A DNA stretch of 64,000 bases from Clostridia bacterium (GCA_017410605.1 JAFQQN010000004.1:1-64000); one strand, 5' to 3'; positions 46,353-55,726 are shown, counted from the stretch's first letter. Program-made: numbers and translations. The notes: generated by a model from the sequence alone, not told the origin.

Positions 46353-48329
46353 CTATATATCTTCCTTAACCGATGAGAACACGTTAGAGGTGAAACCAAA
46401 TGTAACCTTTAGTCTGCGGTAAAGAAGATGGAGGTCAAACTCCTGAACATAATCGTCCTCAATCTCTTGAAGAAACTTTACAAGTTTACGACAGATATTC
46501 TGGGCGGTAGCCATATCTCCCGCAGCACCGGCGCACAAGCCTTCGGCAAGTTGTCGCGCAATCTTGGCGTGAACTCGAAGAATGTCCCAAGATTTTCTTA
46601 CACATGCCTCGGGGTGTTCAATATTTTCGGCAATTACTGACTCAAAATCTGAAATTACGTCGCCAATCTTAGAAAAATCTTTAAGGGCTTCGGGATTGTT
46701 CATATAAGGGAGAACTATTTCAACCCCATTTTTATTGAACATTTCGTCAGCGGCGCCCACCGCAGTATTTCTAACAAGGTCGGGATTAAACAACTCTGAC
46801 AGAGTGCGAAGGTATGTATATGCCTTGCGCCAATCCTTTCCAAAGGCCGCAGAGTAATAATCTTCTGAAATTTCTTCTTCCCCTAAAGTTGGGTCCATCA
46901 AAATTCTGCCGCTCATATACATGGGATATGAGGTGGGCATACTCTTCCTTGGTGAGCTGCAATGCATATAACCCTTAACCCCAATATCATCCAGCAGCTT
47001 AAGGTCACGCATAAGGCGGTCGGAAATCTGACAGTATCCGGGGTCACAGTAATGGTCAGAATAGAGATGGTATTCGAAGAAGAAGATGTCGCCTTCAAAG
47101 TTTTTTCTCCACTCATTCAAAAAGCTCATGTTCAGAATAAAATCTGTCCTTGGAACTGTATTGTTGTTCAATTCAAAGGGGGGAAGTTCTTTCGTCTTAT
47201 CCCAGTTGGTGTAACCGCTGATATAATCTTGTCTAACGGCCGACAGGAAGACAAAGCGGTCGGTGTTCTTCAGTTTTTCAAAAACGGGAGCCCAACAACT
47301 GTCATTATACATTATAAAAACAACTCTGGTTTTAATACCATTTTCGCTGAAGGCTTGGTCAACATCGTTAAGTATTTTTATGTACTGGTCAGAAACGTTA
47401 CCTTTTCTGCATTCTTCACATTCACAGTTGGTATTTGGTGAGTCTGCCATCCAGATGTGCAAAAAGTCTACCTCGGGTTTTTCGGTAACATATTTTACAA
47501 AAAATTCTGCAAGTTTTTGTCTTGCAATGGGATTGGTGAAGCAAAGATTGGTGTAGCGGAAATGGTTTTTCATTATTTTGCGCTCACCGTTTATAAGAGC
47601 CAGATACTCGCGTATACCCTTTTGGTCAACCTCTTCCTCGGTAGTATTCTTACCAAAAAGGCCAAACGCCGGAGCCATATAGTCGTGTCCTATAGAATGC
47701 AACTGCAAACCGCAACGATGAATGTCTGCCTCTAGCTTGTCTGTGATAACGTCTGCTTCTTCGGTGGACAGTGGCTCGGCCGGTTTGTTGGGATTGCCCT
47801 GATGCTCGTACCATTTTGCATACCATACATAAGGGGAGGTTGCCTGTAGCATATAAGAGTTAAAGCCGATTTTTGGCAGCCATTCCACATGGTCGCGTAC
47901 AAATTCATAGGATACTGCGCCCTCAATGCAGTCACCACGGAAGCGGTGATGAGCCTTAACTCTGAAATCCGCCTTAAAAGTGGAAAGGTCAACAGTAGGC
48001 ACAATTTCTCCGTCCTTGCCGGGACGAACAAATCAGCAACCTGCCGCCTTCAAATATGCATACACGCCGTAGAGAATGCTACGAATGTTACTTCCGGCAA
48101 TATATCCGCGAAAGCCGTCAACCTTTACTTCATAAGCGTCGTCTAATTCGGGGTTTTCAATTCCCTCAAAGGAAAGGCCTAAAGTCTCAAAAAGTCCCAG
48201 AACAATGCCGTTTTCGCCCCGTTGACAACGAAATTCTGCACGTTCCCCGCACATCTTTTCAATATATTTTGCAAGTTCCGTAGTCGCGTAGTCGGCGGTA
48301 ACACCGGTTTCAAGTTGATAAATTTGCAT
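46353..48329 (-). pseudogene. DUF4838 (alpha-glucuronidase-like N-domain) protein broken by an in-frame TGA
   Basis: Two in-frame pieces are separated only by a TGA at 48035-48033. The upstream piece (98 codons, from ATG 48329 with TTGGAGGG) is the small alpha/beta domain found before hexosaminidase- or glucuronidase-type barrels and ends YLKAAGC. The downstream piece (from the Phe after the TGA to 46353) is the DUF4838 barrel with PSPNTNCECEECRK-like and FFEYHLYSDHYCDP lines. Relatives carry Arg after the Cys (GCRF/GVRW), so CGA to TGA is the simplest change. The rest of the frame is intact for about 560 codons, so the lesion is recent or an error. Family function: probably cleavage of acidic sugars. 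Confidence 0.85.
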
Positions 48330-48505
48330 ACGCAATCCCTCCAACAATTAAATAATCCTTCATATATTTTATTATAAATGATTAAACAGAAAAGTAAAGT
48401 TATAATTATTAACTATTAGATATAACTATTGATTGTTTCGACTAACTACTATCATTATTGCAGACCTTTTGTAAGCCTTGTTTTTTATTTTATTATTTTA
48501 AATTA

Positions 48506-48534
48506 TTGAAAAATTCATAAGTTTATTGTATAAT
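48506..48534 (+). promoter_or_regulatory. Predicted sigma-A promoter of the flavodiiron operon
   Basis: TTGAAA (48506-48511) and TATAAT (48529-48534), spacing 17 bp, lie about 95 bp before the start. Confidence 0.8.
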
Positions 48535-48628
48535 AATTATAATATGTTAAACAATTAACACACTATAATTTACAGGTTTTGAGAAAAACTAAGCTTTAAG
48601 AACATTAATCTTTTTAGAGGTGAAGAAT

Positions 48629-50419
48629 ATGAACATTACAAAAGATATTAAATATATTGGTGTTAACGACCATAAGATTGACCTTTTCGAGGGGCAATAC
48701 ATTGTACCAAACGGAATGTCTTACAACTCTTATGTGATTATTGACGAAAAGGTTGCCGTTATGGACACAGTAGACGCCGCCTTTACCCATGAATGGCTTG
48801 ATAATTTAGAGTCTGCCTTAAACGGCCGAAAGCCCGACTATTTAATAGTTCAACATATGGAACCCGACCATTCGGCTAACATTGTAAATTTTGCAAAGGC
48901 CTACCCTGAAGCTGTAATTGTTTCTTCAAGCAAATCTTTTGTTATGATGAACAATTTCTTCGGCACAGATTTTTCTGACAGAAGACTGGTTGTAGGCGAG
49001 GGCGACACCCTTTGCCTTGGTGCACATACCCTTAACTTTGTTACAGCTCCAATGGTGCATTGGCCTGAGGTTATTGTTACCTACGACAGCACCGACAAGG
49101 TTCTTTTTTCAGCCGACGGCTTTGGCAAATTCGGCGCTTTAGATATAGAAGAAGATTGGGCCTGTGAAGCAAGGCGTTATTATATTGGAATTGTTGGAAA
49201 ATACGGAGTTCAGGTACAAAATCTTCTTAAAAAGGCCGCCGGGCTTGATATTCAGATTATCTGCCCTCTTCACGGCCCCGTTTTAAAAGAAAATCTTGGC
49301 TATTATATTAACCTTTACAACACCTGGTCAAGCTATAGCTATGAGGAAGACGGCGTTGTTATTGCCTATACCTCGGTTTACGGAAACACCAAAAAGGCTG
49401 TTTTGCAATTTGCCGAAATGCTTAAAGCAAGAGGTTGCCCTAAGGTGGTTGTAAACGACCTTGCGCGGTGCGATATGGCCGAGGCGGTTGAAGACGCTTT
49501 CCGTTACAGTAAGCTTGTTCTTGCCACCACCACCTATAATTCAGAAATTTTTCCCTTTATGAGGGATTTTATTTGCCACCTTACCGAAAGAAACTTTTCA
49601 AACCGCACTGTAGGTCTTATTGAAAACGGAAGCTGGGCGCCTATGGCCGCCAAGGTTATACGTGGTATGTTTGAAAAAAGCAAAAACATCACCTTCACCG
49701 AAAATACCGTTAAAATTCTTTCGGCCTTAAATGAAGAAAGCCGCTCTCAGCTAGAGGCACTTGCCGAAGAACTATGTAAAGAATATCTTGCAAAGCAGGA
49801 TTCTACCGCAAACAAAAATGACCTTACTGCCCTATTTAATATTGGTTACGGCCTTTATGTTGTAACCTGCAACGACGGCAAAAAGGATAACGGCCTTATA
49901 GTTAACACTGTTACCCAAGTAACCGACACCCCCAACAGAATTGCCGTTACAATCAACAAGCAAAATTATTCCCACCACGTTATAAAGCAAACAGGCAAAA
50001 TGAACATTAACTGCCTTACCGAAGAGGCACCCTTCTCGGTTTTTGAAAGCTTTGGCTTTGTAAGCGGAAGAAATGTTGATAAATTTAAAGACTGCGCCCC
50101 TCTGCGCTCAGATAACGGGCTTGTTTTTCTGCCCAGGTATATAAATTCCTTTATGTCACTTAAGGTTGAACAGTATGTAGACCTTGACACCCACGGTATG
50201 TTTATATGCTCGGTTAGTGAGGCCAGGGTAATTTCTGATAAAACCACAATGACCTACACATACTATCATAGCAAGGTTAAACCCAAGCCCCAGACAGAGG
50301 GTAAAAAGGGTTATGTTTGCAAAATATGCGGATATGTTTATGAGGGTGACGAACTTCCCGAAGATTTTATCTGCCCACTTTGTAAGCACGGCGCGGCCGA
50401 CTTTGAAAAAATTAATTAA
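48629..50419 (+). CDS. Multidomain flavodiiron protein with flavin reductase and rubredoxin domains
   Basis: The product has 596 residues and four parts: a metallo-beta-lactamase-like diiron domain (about 1-250; ligands in HMEPDHS, a VHWPEV line and CPLHGP), a flavodoxin FMN domain (about 255-390; TSVYGNTKKA), a flavin reductase domain (about 400-545; VTCNDGKKDNGLIVNTVTQV) and a rubredoxin (about 548-590; CKICGYVYEGD, CPLCKHG). Flavodiiron proteins reduce O2 or NO to water or N2O in anaerobes. Having the electron partner domains fused suggests near direct use of NAD(P)H electrons. GAGG precedes the ATG at 48629. A second rubredoxin gene follows after 12 bp. Confidence 0.94.
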   Translation: MNITKDIKYIGVNDHKIDLFEGQYIVPNGMSYNSYVIIDEKVAVMDTVDAAFTHEWLDNLESALNGRKPDYLIVQHMEPDHSANIVNFAKAYPEAVIVSSSKSFVMMNNFFGTDFSDRRLVVGEGDTLCLGAHTLNFVTAPMVHWPEVIVTYDSTDKVLFSADGFGKFGALDIEEDWACEARRYYIGIVGKYGVQVQNLLKKAAGLDIQIICPLHGPVLKENLGYYINLYNTWSSYSYEEDGVVIAYTSVYGNTKKAVLQFAEMLKARGCPKVVVNDLARCDMAEAVEDAFRYSKLVLATTTYNSEIFPFMRDFICHLTERNFSNRTVGLIENGSWAPMAAKVIRGMFEKSKNITFTENTVKILSALNEESRSQLEALAEELCKEYLAKQDSTANKNDLTALFNIGYGLYVVTCNDGKKDNGLIVNTVTQVTDTPNRIAVTINKQNYSHHVIKQTGKMNINCLTEEAPFSVFESFGFVSGRNVDKFKDCAPLRSDNGLVFLPRYINSFMSLKVEQYVDLDTHGMFICSVSEARVISDKTTMTYTYYHSKVKPKPQTEGKKGYVCKICGYVYEGDELPEDFICPLCKHGAADFEKIN

Positions 50420-50431
50420 GAGGTGTATAAT

Positions 50432-50596
50432 ATGAAAAAATATGTATGCGATGTATGCGGCTGGGTCTATGACGAGGCCTTAGGCGATGAGGAAAACGGT
50501 ATTGCCCCAGGCACAAAATTTGAAGACCTGGATGACGATTTTGTTTGCCCCCTTTGCGGAGTAGGCAAAGACCAGTTTCAAACGTGTGACGTTTGA
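50432..50596 (+). CDS. Rubredoxin
   Basis: The product has 54 residues with the two iron-binding motifs CDVCGWVY and CPLCGVG at the usual distance. It carries one electron at a time and probably feeds the flavodiiron protein encoded just upstream. AAGAGGTG precedes the ATG at 50432. The last four residues (TCDV) and the TGA stop are encoded by the first unit of the 92-bp tandem repeat, which therefore overwrote or extended the natural end. The core fold should be complete by about residue 50. Confidence 0.95.
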   Translation: MKKYVCDVCGWVYDEALGDEENGIAPGTKFEDLDDDFVCPLCGVGKDQFQTCDV

Positions 50597-50936
50597 TCCA
50601 ATTCCGTAATAGACAACCATTTTAGTTAAGATTATTCCCCGCAGACGGAAGGTTAGCACACGCTATATTTTTAACGTGTGACGTTTGATCCAATTCCGTA
50701 ATAGACAACTATTTTAGTTAAGCTTATTCCCCGCAGACGGAAGGTTAGCACACGCTATATTTTTAACGTGTGACGTTTGATCCAATTCCGTATAAAATTA
50801 CTATTTTAGTTAAGTTTATACCCCGCAGACGGAAGGTTAGCACACGCTATATTTTTAACGTGTGACGTTTGATCCAATTCCGTAATAGACAACCATTTTA
50901 GTTAAGCTTATTCCCCGCAGCCTAAAGGTTAGCACT
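50581..50936. repeat. 92-bp tandem repeat, four units
   Basis: Units start with AACGTGTGACGTTTGATC at 50581, 50673, 50765 and 50857, exactly 92 bp apart. Units 1-3 each can fold: CGTGTG with CACACG and TTCCGT with ACGGAA around a loop of about 38 nt. Unit 3 differs in the loop, and unit 4 loses the ACGGAA arm and is truncated. No spacers of variable sequence exist, so it is not a CRISPR array. No open frame of note runs through it. The first unit supplies the rubredoxin stop codon. Confidence 0.95.
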
Positions 50937-50971
50937 TTGCCGATAGGCGGCGCAAAGTTAGTACAAACAAA

Positions 50972-50999
50972 TCACCTTCCCCTTAGAGGGAAGGTGAAT
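50972..50999. terminator. Hairpin after the repeat array
   Basis: TTCACCTTCCC pairs with GGGAAGGTGAA around a short loop. It lies upstream of the ZIP gene and probably ends the flavodiiron-rubredoxin transcript; the T-tract is weak. Confidence 0.55.
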
Positions 51000-51022
51000 T
51001 ATGTTGTTATGAAGGTGATTTT

Positions 51023-51775
51023 ATGAAGCTTGTTTTACTGACAGCCTTAGGAGTTGGCGGTGCAACCGTTTTAGGCTCTCTAATAGGGTTTATCTTCAAA
51101 AGGCTTTCACACAAATTTTCGGATATTGTTTTATCCTTTGCGGCAGGTGTTATGCTTTCTGCAGCAGTTTTAGGACTTATTGTGCCGTCAATTGAGCTTG
51201 GCGGAAAATTCAGTCTGGTGGTAACCGTTGCAGGAATTTTCACCGGCGCTTTATGCCTTAATTTGATAGATAAGCTTGTTCCCCATTTGCACAGTTTTAT
51301 TGGGGGAGATATTGAATCTCATCACAATGCAAATTTAAATCGAGTTTTGCTTTTTGTTACCGCCATAGCAATACATAATCTTCCCGAAGGTATTGCCGCC
51401 GGTGTTGGCTTCGGCTCTGATGCGGTTTCAAAGGCTCTTGTTATAGCAGGGGGCATTGCATTGCAAAACATACCTGAGGGTATGGTTATTATAGGCCCTA
51501 TGCTTGCCGCCGGTGTAACGCCGAGAAAAACCTTTGTTTGTGCTATAATAACAGGCCTTGTAGAGGTTGTGGGCACCCTTATAGGGTATTTTGCTGTTAG
51601 TGTGGCCTCTTTTATTTTACCCTTCGCCCTTGCCTTTGCAGGGGGAACAATGCTTTATGTTATAAGCGATGAAATGATACCAGAGACCCACGCTCACGGC
51701 AACCAAAGAGGTGCTACCTATGCCTTGCTTGTTGGTTTTTGCGTTATGCTTATAACCGATGTGCTGTTAGGTTGA
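51023..51775 (+). CDS. ZIP family metal transporter
   Basis: The product has 250 residues and about eight membrane helices. The metal-site motifs HNLPEGIAAGVGF (helix 4) and QNIPEGMVII (helix 5) are those of GufA-type ZIP importers of zinc, iron or manganese. A His-containing loop (HSFIGGDIESHHN) precedes helix 4. Which metal is moved cannot be told. AAGGTGA precedes the ATG. Confidence 0.93.
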   Translation: MKLVLLTALGVGGATVLGSLIGFIFKRLSHKFSDIVLSFAAGVMLSAAVLGLIVPSIELGGKFSLVVTVAGIFTGALCLNLIDKLVPHLHSFIGGDIESHHNANLNRVLLFVTAIAIHNLPEGIAAGVGFGSDAVSKALVIAGGIALQNIPEGMVIIGPMLAAGVTPRKTFVCAIITGLVEVVGTLIGYFAVSVASFILPFALAFAGGTMLYVISDEMIPETHAHGNQRGATYALLVGFCVMLITDVLLG

Positions 51776-51889
51776 AATATTTAAAGGTATTCTTTTTTAT
51801 GGTTTTTACAAAATTAAAACCACAAGAAGCACCTTGCCGCGGGCAAAACTAAATAAAACATCACAATTATTATGTTAACAATTTTGCAC

Positions 51890-51918
51890 TTGACACTGAG
51901 AGCAGCAAAAAATAAAAT
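51890..51918 (+). promoter_or_regulatory. Predicted sigma-A promoter of the Cys-rich membrane protein gene
   Basis: TTGACA (51890-51895) and TAAAAT (51913-51918), spacing 17 bp, about 45 bp before the start. Confidence 0.75.
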
Positions 51919-51962
51919 ATAAATATCTTAAAATTTACCCCAAAGAAAAGAAGTGCTATGCT

Positions 51963-52739
51963 GTGTCAAAAACTCAAAAAGAAAATTGTTCACAAATAAT
52001 AAAAACTGAAAGACAGCCACTTTCTCCCTTAAGAAAAAAATATATAATAAGGCTTATAGGCCGATTGTTTGTGCTTGGGATTTGTCTTGTTGCTTATTTT
52101 ACTGCCCCTCATAAATTTGATATTGTAGACGGAATGAACTTTTTTAAAGGTTTTTCCCCCTTTCATTTACTTTGGGCAATTTGGGTGATTGATATGGTTT
52201 GTCAGCTTATCCCCATAAAAAACCACATACCCCTAGGCTCTCAAAAGCTATTTCGTAACCGTTTTAAGCCTATAAGAGAAAAAATTAACCGCTCTGCACT
52301 TAAAAGCCATATTCTTTCGACCACCAAGGCCGCAGGAAAAGTAATGCTCTTATGGGGCGCTCTTGTTAGTGTTATAGGTGTTCTTTATATTATGAATATA
52401 ATAGACAAAAAAATATTGCTGTTGCTTTCTGTTGTTTTTTATGTATGCGATTTAATATGTGTACTAATATGGTGCCCTTTCAGGCTTATACTAAAAAACC
52501 GCTGCTGTACTACCTGCCGAATTTTTAACTGGGACCATCTTATGATGTTCAGCCCCCTATTGTTTATGGGAGGATTTTTTGCTATCAGCCTATTTAGTCT
52601 TTCTTTGGTGGTATGGCTGGTTTGGGAGCTTTCAATTTTAATTTACCCAGAACGGTTTTGGGAATTTTCCAACGATGCTTTAAAATGTTCTAACTGCACC
52701 GACAAGCTTTGTACACAGTATTGCCAAAAGTTAAGATAA
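51963..52739 (+). CDS. Integral membrane protein with conserved cysteines, unknown function
   Basis: The product has 258 residues and about five membrane helices (near 28-45, 62-80, 120-142, 148-170, 195-222). Cysteines cluster in RCCTTCRIFNWDHLMMF and in the tail CSNCTDKLCTQYCQK, four to eight of which could bind a metal or [Fe-S]. I recall similar unnamed proteins in Clostridia with the NWDH(L/I)MMF line, but no function. The start is GTG 51963 with only a weak ribosome site, so the start is uncertain. It has its own promoter and terminator. Confidence 0.75.
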   Translation: MSKTQKENCSQIIKTERQPLSPLRKKYIIRLIGRLFVLGICLVAYFTAPHKFDIVDGMNFFKGFSPFHLLWAIWVIDMVCQLIPIKNHIPLGSQKLFRNRFKPIREKINRSALKSHILSTTKAAGKVMLLWGALVSVIGVLYIMNIIDKKILLLLSVVFYVCDLICVLIWCPFRLILKNRCCTTCRIFNWDHLMMFSPLLFMGGFFAISLFSLSLVVWLVWELSILIYPERFWEFSNDALKCSNCTDKLCTQYCQKLR

Positions 52740-52748
52740 TTAAAAATG

Positions 52749-52786
52749 AAAAATACCTGCGGCTTTCTTCAGCCGTAGGTATTTTT
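52749..52786. terminator. Bidirectional terminator
   Basis: AAAAATACCTGCGGCT pairs with AGCCGTAGGTATTTTT between convergent genes. Confidence 0.92.
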
Positions 52787-52799
52787 ATATATTTTTCTT

Positions 52800-53597
52800 T
52801 TATTTAGAAAGCATAACCTTGTCGCTGGTGAACTGACTTCCACTAGAGGCCTCAAACATTGAAAGAAGCTGTTCAATAGTAAGCTTTTTCTTTTCTTCGC
52901 CCTTAATGTCAACAACTATTCTGCCCTCATGCATCATAATAAGACGATTGCCAACCCTTATGGCATCTGCCATATTGTGGGTTATCATTATTGTTATGAG
53001 GTTATTTTTTTCAACAATTTCTTCTGTAATATCTAAAACCTTTTTTGCGGTTTTGGGGTCAAGCGCGGCGGTATGCTCGTCAAGAAGAAGTACCTTGGGC
53101 TTTTTAAGGGTTGCCATAAGTAGGGTAAGTGCCTGGCGCTGACCGCCCGACAAAAGGCCAACCTTAGCAGTAAGCCTTTCCTCTAAGCCTAAATCTAAAA
53201 TTTTAAGAAGCTCTTTATACTCTTTACGCTCTTTAGCAGTGATACCGGTTCGAAGCGTTCTTCTGTTTCCTCTTCTTGCGGCAAGAGCAAGGTTTTCTTC
53301 TATTTGCATATCGGCGGCGGTGCCTGTCATTGGGTCTTGAAACACGCGACCGAGATATTTTGCCCTTTTATATTCGGGCAGTTTGGTAACATCAACACCG
53401 TCTATAACAATACTTCCGCAGTCAACCGGGTAAACGCCGGCTACCATATTAAGCATTGTAGATTTTCCGGCTCCGTTACCGCCTATAACGGTTACAAAAT
53501 CACCCTCATCAAGGTGAAGATTTATGCCGTTAAGGGCCTTTTTTTCGTTTATTGTGCCGGGGTTAAAGGTTTTTTCAACATTTTTAATATCAAGCAT
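52800..53597 (-). CDS. ABC transporter ATPase, TrpXYZ-like set A
   Basis: The product has 265 residues with Walker A GGNGAGKSTMLN, signature LSGGQRQALTLLMA, Walker B PKVLLLDEHTAALD and an H-loop ITHNMAD. It is the third gene of set A, overlapping the permease by 8 bp. The closely similar set B ATPase (55769-56566) shares most motifs and the same C-terminal end LFEASSGS. It energises uptake of a small organic solute, probably an aromatic amino acid by family. Confidence 0.95.
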   Translation of the reverse strand: MLDIKNVEKTFNPGTINEKKALNGINLHLDEGDFVTVIGGNGAGKSTMLNMVAGVYPVDCGSIVIDGVDVTKLPEYKRAKYLGRVFQDPMTGTAADMQIEENLALAARRGNRRTLRTGITAKERKEYKELLKILDLGLEERLTAKVGLLSGGQRQALTLLMATLKKPKVLLLDEHTAALDPKTAKKVLDITEEIVEKNNLITIMITHNMADAIRVGNRLIMMHEGRIVVDIKGEEKKKLTIEQLLSMFEASSGSQFTSDKVMLSK

Positions 53598-54522
53598 TTA
53601 CCTTACCCCCTTTTGGTTTTCTAATATGCTTTGCGTTATACTCTCTCTTCCAATAAGGAATAGCAAGGAAAATTGCAACTATAGCGGCCGAAAGTAGCTT
53701 TAAAAGGTTGGCGTCGAAGCCTAAGGTAATAACGGCCTGAATTACTATGTAATAAATAACCGAACCTAAAGCAACAGAAAGTAACCTTAGTGCAAAGTTT
53801 TTAAAGATTTTTCCAAACACAGCCTCACCAATAATAACGGCGGCAAGACCGATAACAATTGCACCCTGACCCATTTTAACGTCGGCAAAGCCTTGGTACT
53901 GGGCAAGGAATGCACCCGAAAAGGCAACAAGGCCGTTGGAAAGCATAATTCCCAAAACCTTATTAAAGTTTGTATTAATACCCTGAGCACGGCTCATATT
54001 AAGGTTGGTTCCGGTAGCACGGATTGCACAGCCCATTTCGGTTCCGAAAAACCAATAAAGCAAGGCAATAAGAACTATAAGCACTATACCAACCGTTATA
54101 AGTGGGTTATGAAAAGCAAACTCCTTAACCCAGCGAAGAGAAACCAAAAGGTCGGTTTGATTAACATTAACCGACTGATTTGCCTTACCCATAAGCTTTA
54201 GGTTTATAGAATAAAGCGAAAGCTGGGTTAAAATACCCGCAAGAATGGGGGGAATGCCCATTAGGGTATGCAAAAGTCCTGTAATTGCGCCGGTGAGAAC
54301 ACCTGCAATAAAGGCAATAAGCATTGCCAACCACAAGTTACAGCCGTTAAGAATAAGAATAACGGCCACAGCACCGCCGGTGGCGAAAGAGCCGTCAACC
54401 GTAAGGTCGGCTACATCAAGTATTCTATAGGTGACATATACACCTATGGCCATAATGCCCCATATAAGTCCCTGTGCAACCGAGCCGGGAAGGGCATTAA
54501 TAAGCTGTCCTAATATTTCCAT
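53590..54522 (-). CDS. ABC transporter permease, TrpXYZ-like set A
   Basis: The product has 310 residues with 8-9 helices, in the BPD_transp_2 group that works with PF04392 solute-binding proteins. The line YVTYRILDVADLTVDGSFATGGA near the start and SRAQGINTNFNKVLGIMLSNGLVA are typical and are matched in set B by similar lines. It overlaps the ATPase gene and follows the binding protein by 82 bp. Confidence 0.92.
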   Translation of the reverse strand: MEILGQLINALPGSVAQGLIWGIMAIGVYVTYRILDVADLTVDGSFATGGAVAVILILNGCNLWLAMLIAFIAGVLTGAITGLLHTLMGIPPILAGILTQLSLYSINLKLMGKANQSVNVNQTDLLVSLRWVKEFAFHNPLITVGIVLIVLIALLYWFFGTEMGCAIRATGTNLNMSRAQGINTNFNKVLGIMLSNGLVAFSGAFLAQYQGFADVKMGQGAIVIGLAAVIIGEAVFGKIFKNFALRLLSVALGSVIYYIVIQAVITLGFDANLLKLLSAAIVAIFLAIPYWKREYNAKHIRKPKGGKVNA

Positions 54523-54555
54523 TTAATTCACCTTTGTTTATTTTTTAGCAAACAG

Positions 54556-54582
54556 CCGGAGAGAAGCAAAGCTTCCCTCCGG
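54556..54582 (-). promoter_or_regulatory. Intercistronic hairpin between binding protein and permease, set A
   Basis: CCGGAGAGAAGC and GCTTCCCTCCGG form a long stem with a 3-nt loop after the binding-protein stop. Such hairpins usually keep the upstream mRNA stable or stop part of the transcripts, giving more binding protein than permease. Confidence 0.65.
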
Positions 54583-54604
54583 TAACTTTTTAATTTTATA
54601 TTTA

Positions 54605-55576
54605 TTATTTTGCTTCAATAGCAACATAACCCTCGGGGGGCGTAAGACCTAAAGCCTCGCAGTTTTGCTTGTCATATTTATAGGTCTGCTTTTCGGCATA
54701 TTCAATGGGCATGGTAGAAATATCTGCGCCATCTCTTAAAATTTTAACAGCCATTTTACCGGTGGTGTAGCCCAAATCATAATAGTTGATAGAAAGTGTT
54801 GCAACACCGCAACCGGCACATTCACCCTCTTCGCCTGCAATAACAGGAATTTTCTTAGGCTCACAAATATTATCTATAATTCCGGTATTTTCTGCAACGG
54901 CATTATCGGTGGGAATATAAATAACATCGCTGTTATCGGCAGCTGTTGTGCAAATTTGAGCAAGGTCATTAGAATCGGTAAAGGGATAAAGTGTAGCAGT
55001 AAGACCCTTGTCTTCTAAAGCGGCCTTAACAAAATCTACCTGATATTTACTGTTTGCTTCCTTAGAGCAGTAAATAAGGCCAATCTTTTTTGCCTGGGGG
55101 AACCACTGAGTAATCATTTCAACCTGCTTATCAAGGGGGGCAAGGTCGGATGTACCTGAAATATTACCACCAACAGTACCGTTAAAATCTTTAATCTCTA
55201 AGGCCACGCCATATTCGGTTACAGATGTTCCTAAAATAGGAATATCGGCAGTAGCGGCTGCAGCAGCCTGAAGAGCAGGTGTTGCGTTTGCCATAATAAG
55301 GTCTACATTATTTGAAACAAACTGGTTGGCAATTGTTGAACAGGTTGCCGGGTCGTTCTGACCGTTTTGAAAATCAAACTCAACCTTATCTTCGCCAAGC
55401 TCGTCAATAATGGCTTGCTTAAAGCCCTCGGTTGCCGCGTCAAGGGCAACATGCTCTACCAACTGGCAGATACCGATTTTATATTTATCGGCAGAGCTTC
55501 CACCCGAACAGGCGGTAAGCATAAAGCAGCTTGTGCAAAGAACAAGCGCCAAAACGACTGATAATATTCTTTTCAT
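54605..55576 (-). CDS. ABC transporter solute-binding lipoprotein, PF04392 (TrpX-like), set A
   Basis: The product has 323 residues. The signal ends with LTACSGG (lipid-linked Cys about 23). The two-lobed ABC_sub_bind family is recognised by YKIGICQLVEHVALDAATEGF near the N-terminus, VDLIMANATPALQAAA, PILGTSVTEYG and YIPTDNAVAENTGII. ATG 55576 has AGGAG upstream; a long N-terminal extension to 55624 is not a proper signal. Unlike set B, it has a plain promoter and no T-box. It may bind a different or broader range of amino acids. Confidence 0.92.
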   Translation of the reverse strand: MKRILSVVLALVLCTSCFMLTACSGGSSADKYKIGICQLVEHVALDAATEGFKQAIIDELGEDKVEFDFQNGQNDPATCSTIANQFVSNNVDLIMANATPALQAAAAATADIPILGTSVTEYGVALEIKDFNGTVGGNISGTSDLAPLDKQVEMITQWFPQAKKIGLIYCSKEANSKYQVDFVKAALEDKGLTATLYPFTDSNDLAQICTTAADNSDVIYIPTDNAVAENTGIIDNICEPKKIPVIAGEEGECAGCGVATLSINYYDLGYTTGKMAVKILRDGADISTMPIEYAEKQTYKYDKQNCEALGLTPPEGYVAIEAK

Positions 55577-55672
55577 AACAATTCTCCTAACAACAAATAA
55601 AATATGAATACAGCAATTAAACACCTATGAAAGCCGTTATCTTTCAGGTAACTTACTGTTTGATTCTTTAAG

Positions 55673-55701
55673 ATTATATCACTTTAAATCGCTAAAGTCA
55701 A
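55673..55701 (-). promoter_or_regulatory. Predicted sigma-A promoter of ABC set A
   Basis: On the minus strand TTGACT (55701-55696) and TATAAT (55678-55673), spacing 17 bp. No T-box lies between it and the gene. Confidence 0.88.
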
Positions 55702-55726
55702 CCCTTTTTCTAAAAGATTTTATAAA

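Noticed and set aside
47262-47735. Plus-strand open frames within the DUF4838 gene
   Set aside because: They are antisense shadows without ribosome sites and overlap an evident minus-strand protein family.
48033-48035. TGA in the DUF4838 gene as a selenocysteine codon
   Set aside because: Homologs have Arg, not Cys, at this place, and no Sec genes are seen. TGA ends other genes in the window normally. A stem follows, but a weak one.
50581-50936. The tandem repeat as a CRISPR array
   Set aside because: The units follow each other with no variable spacers, the period is 92 bp throughout and no cas gene is near.
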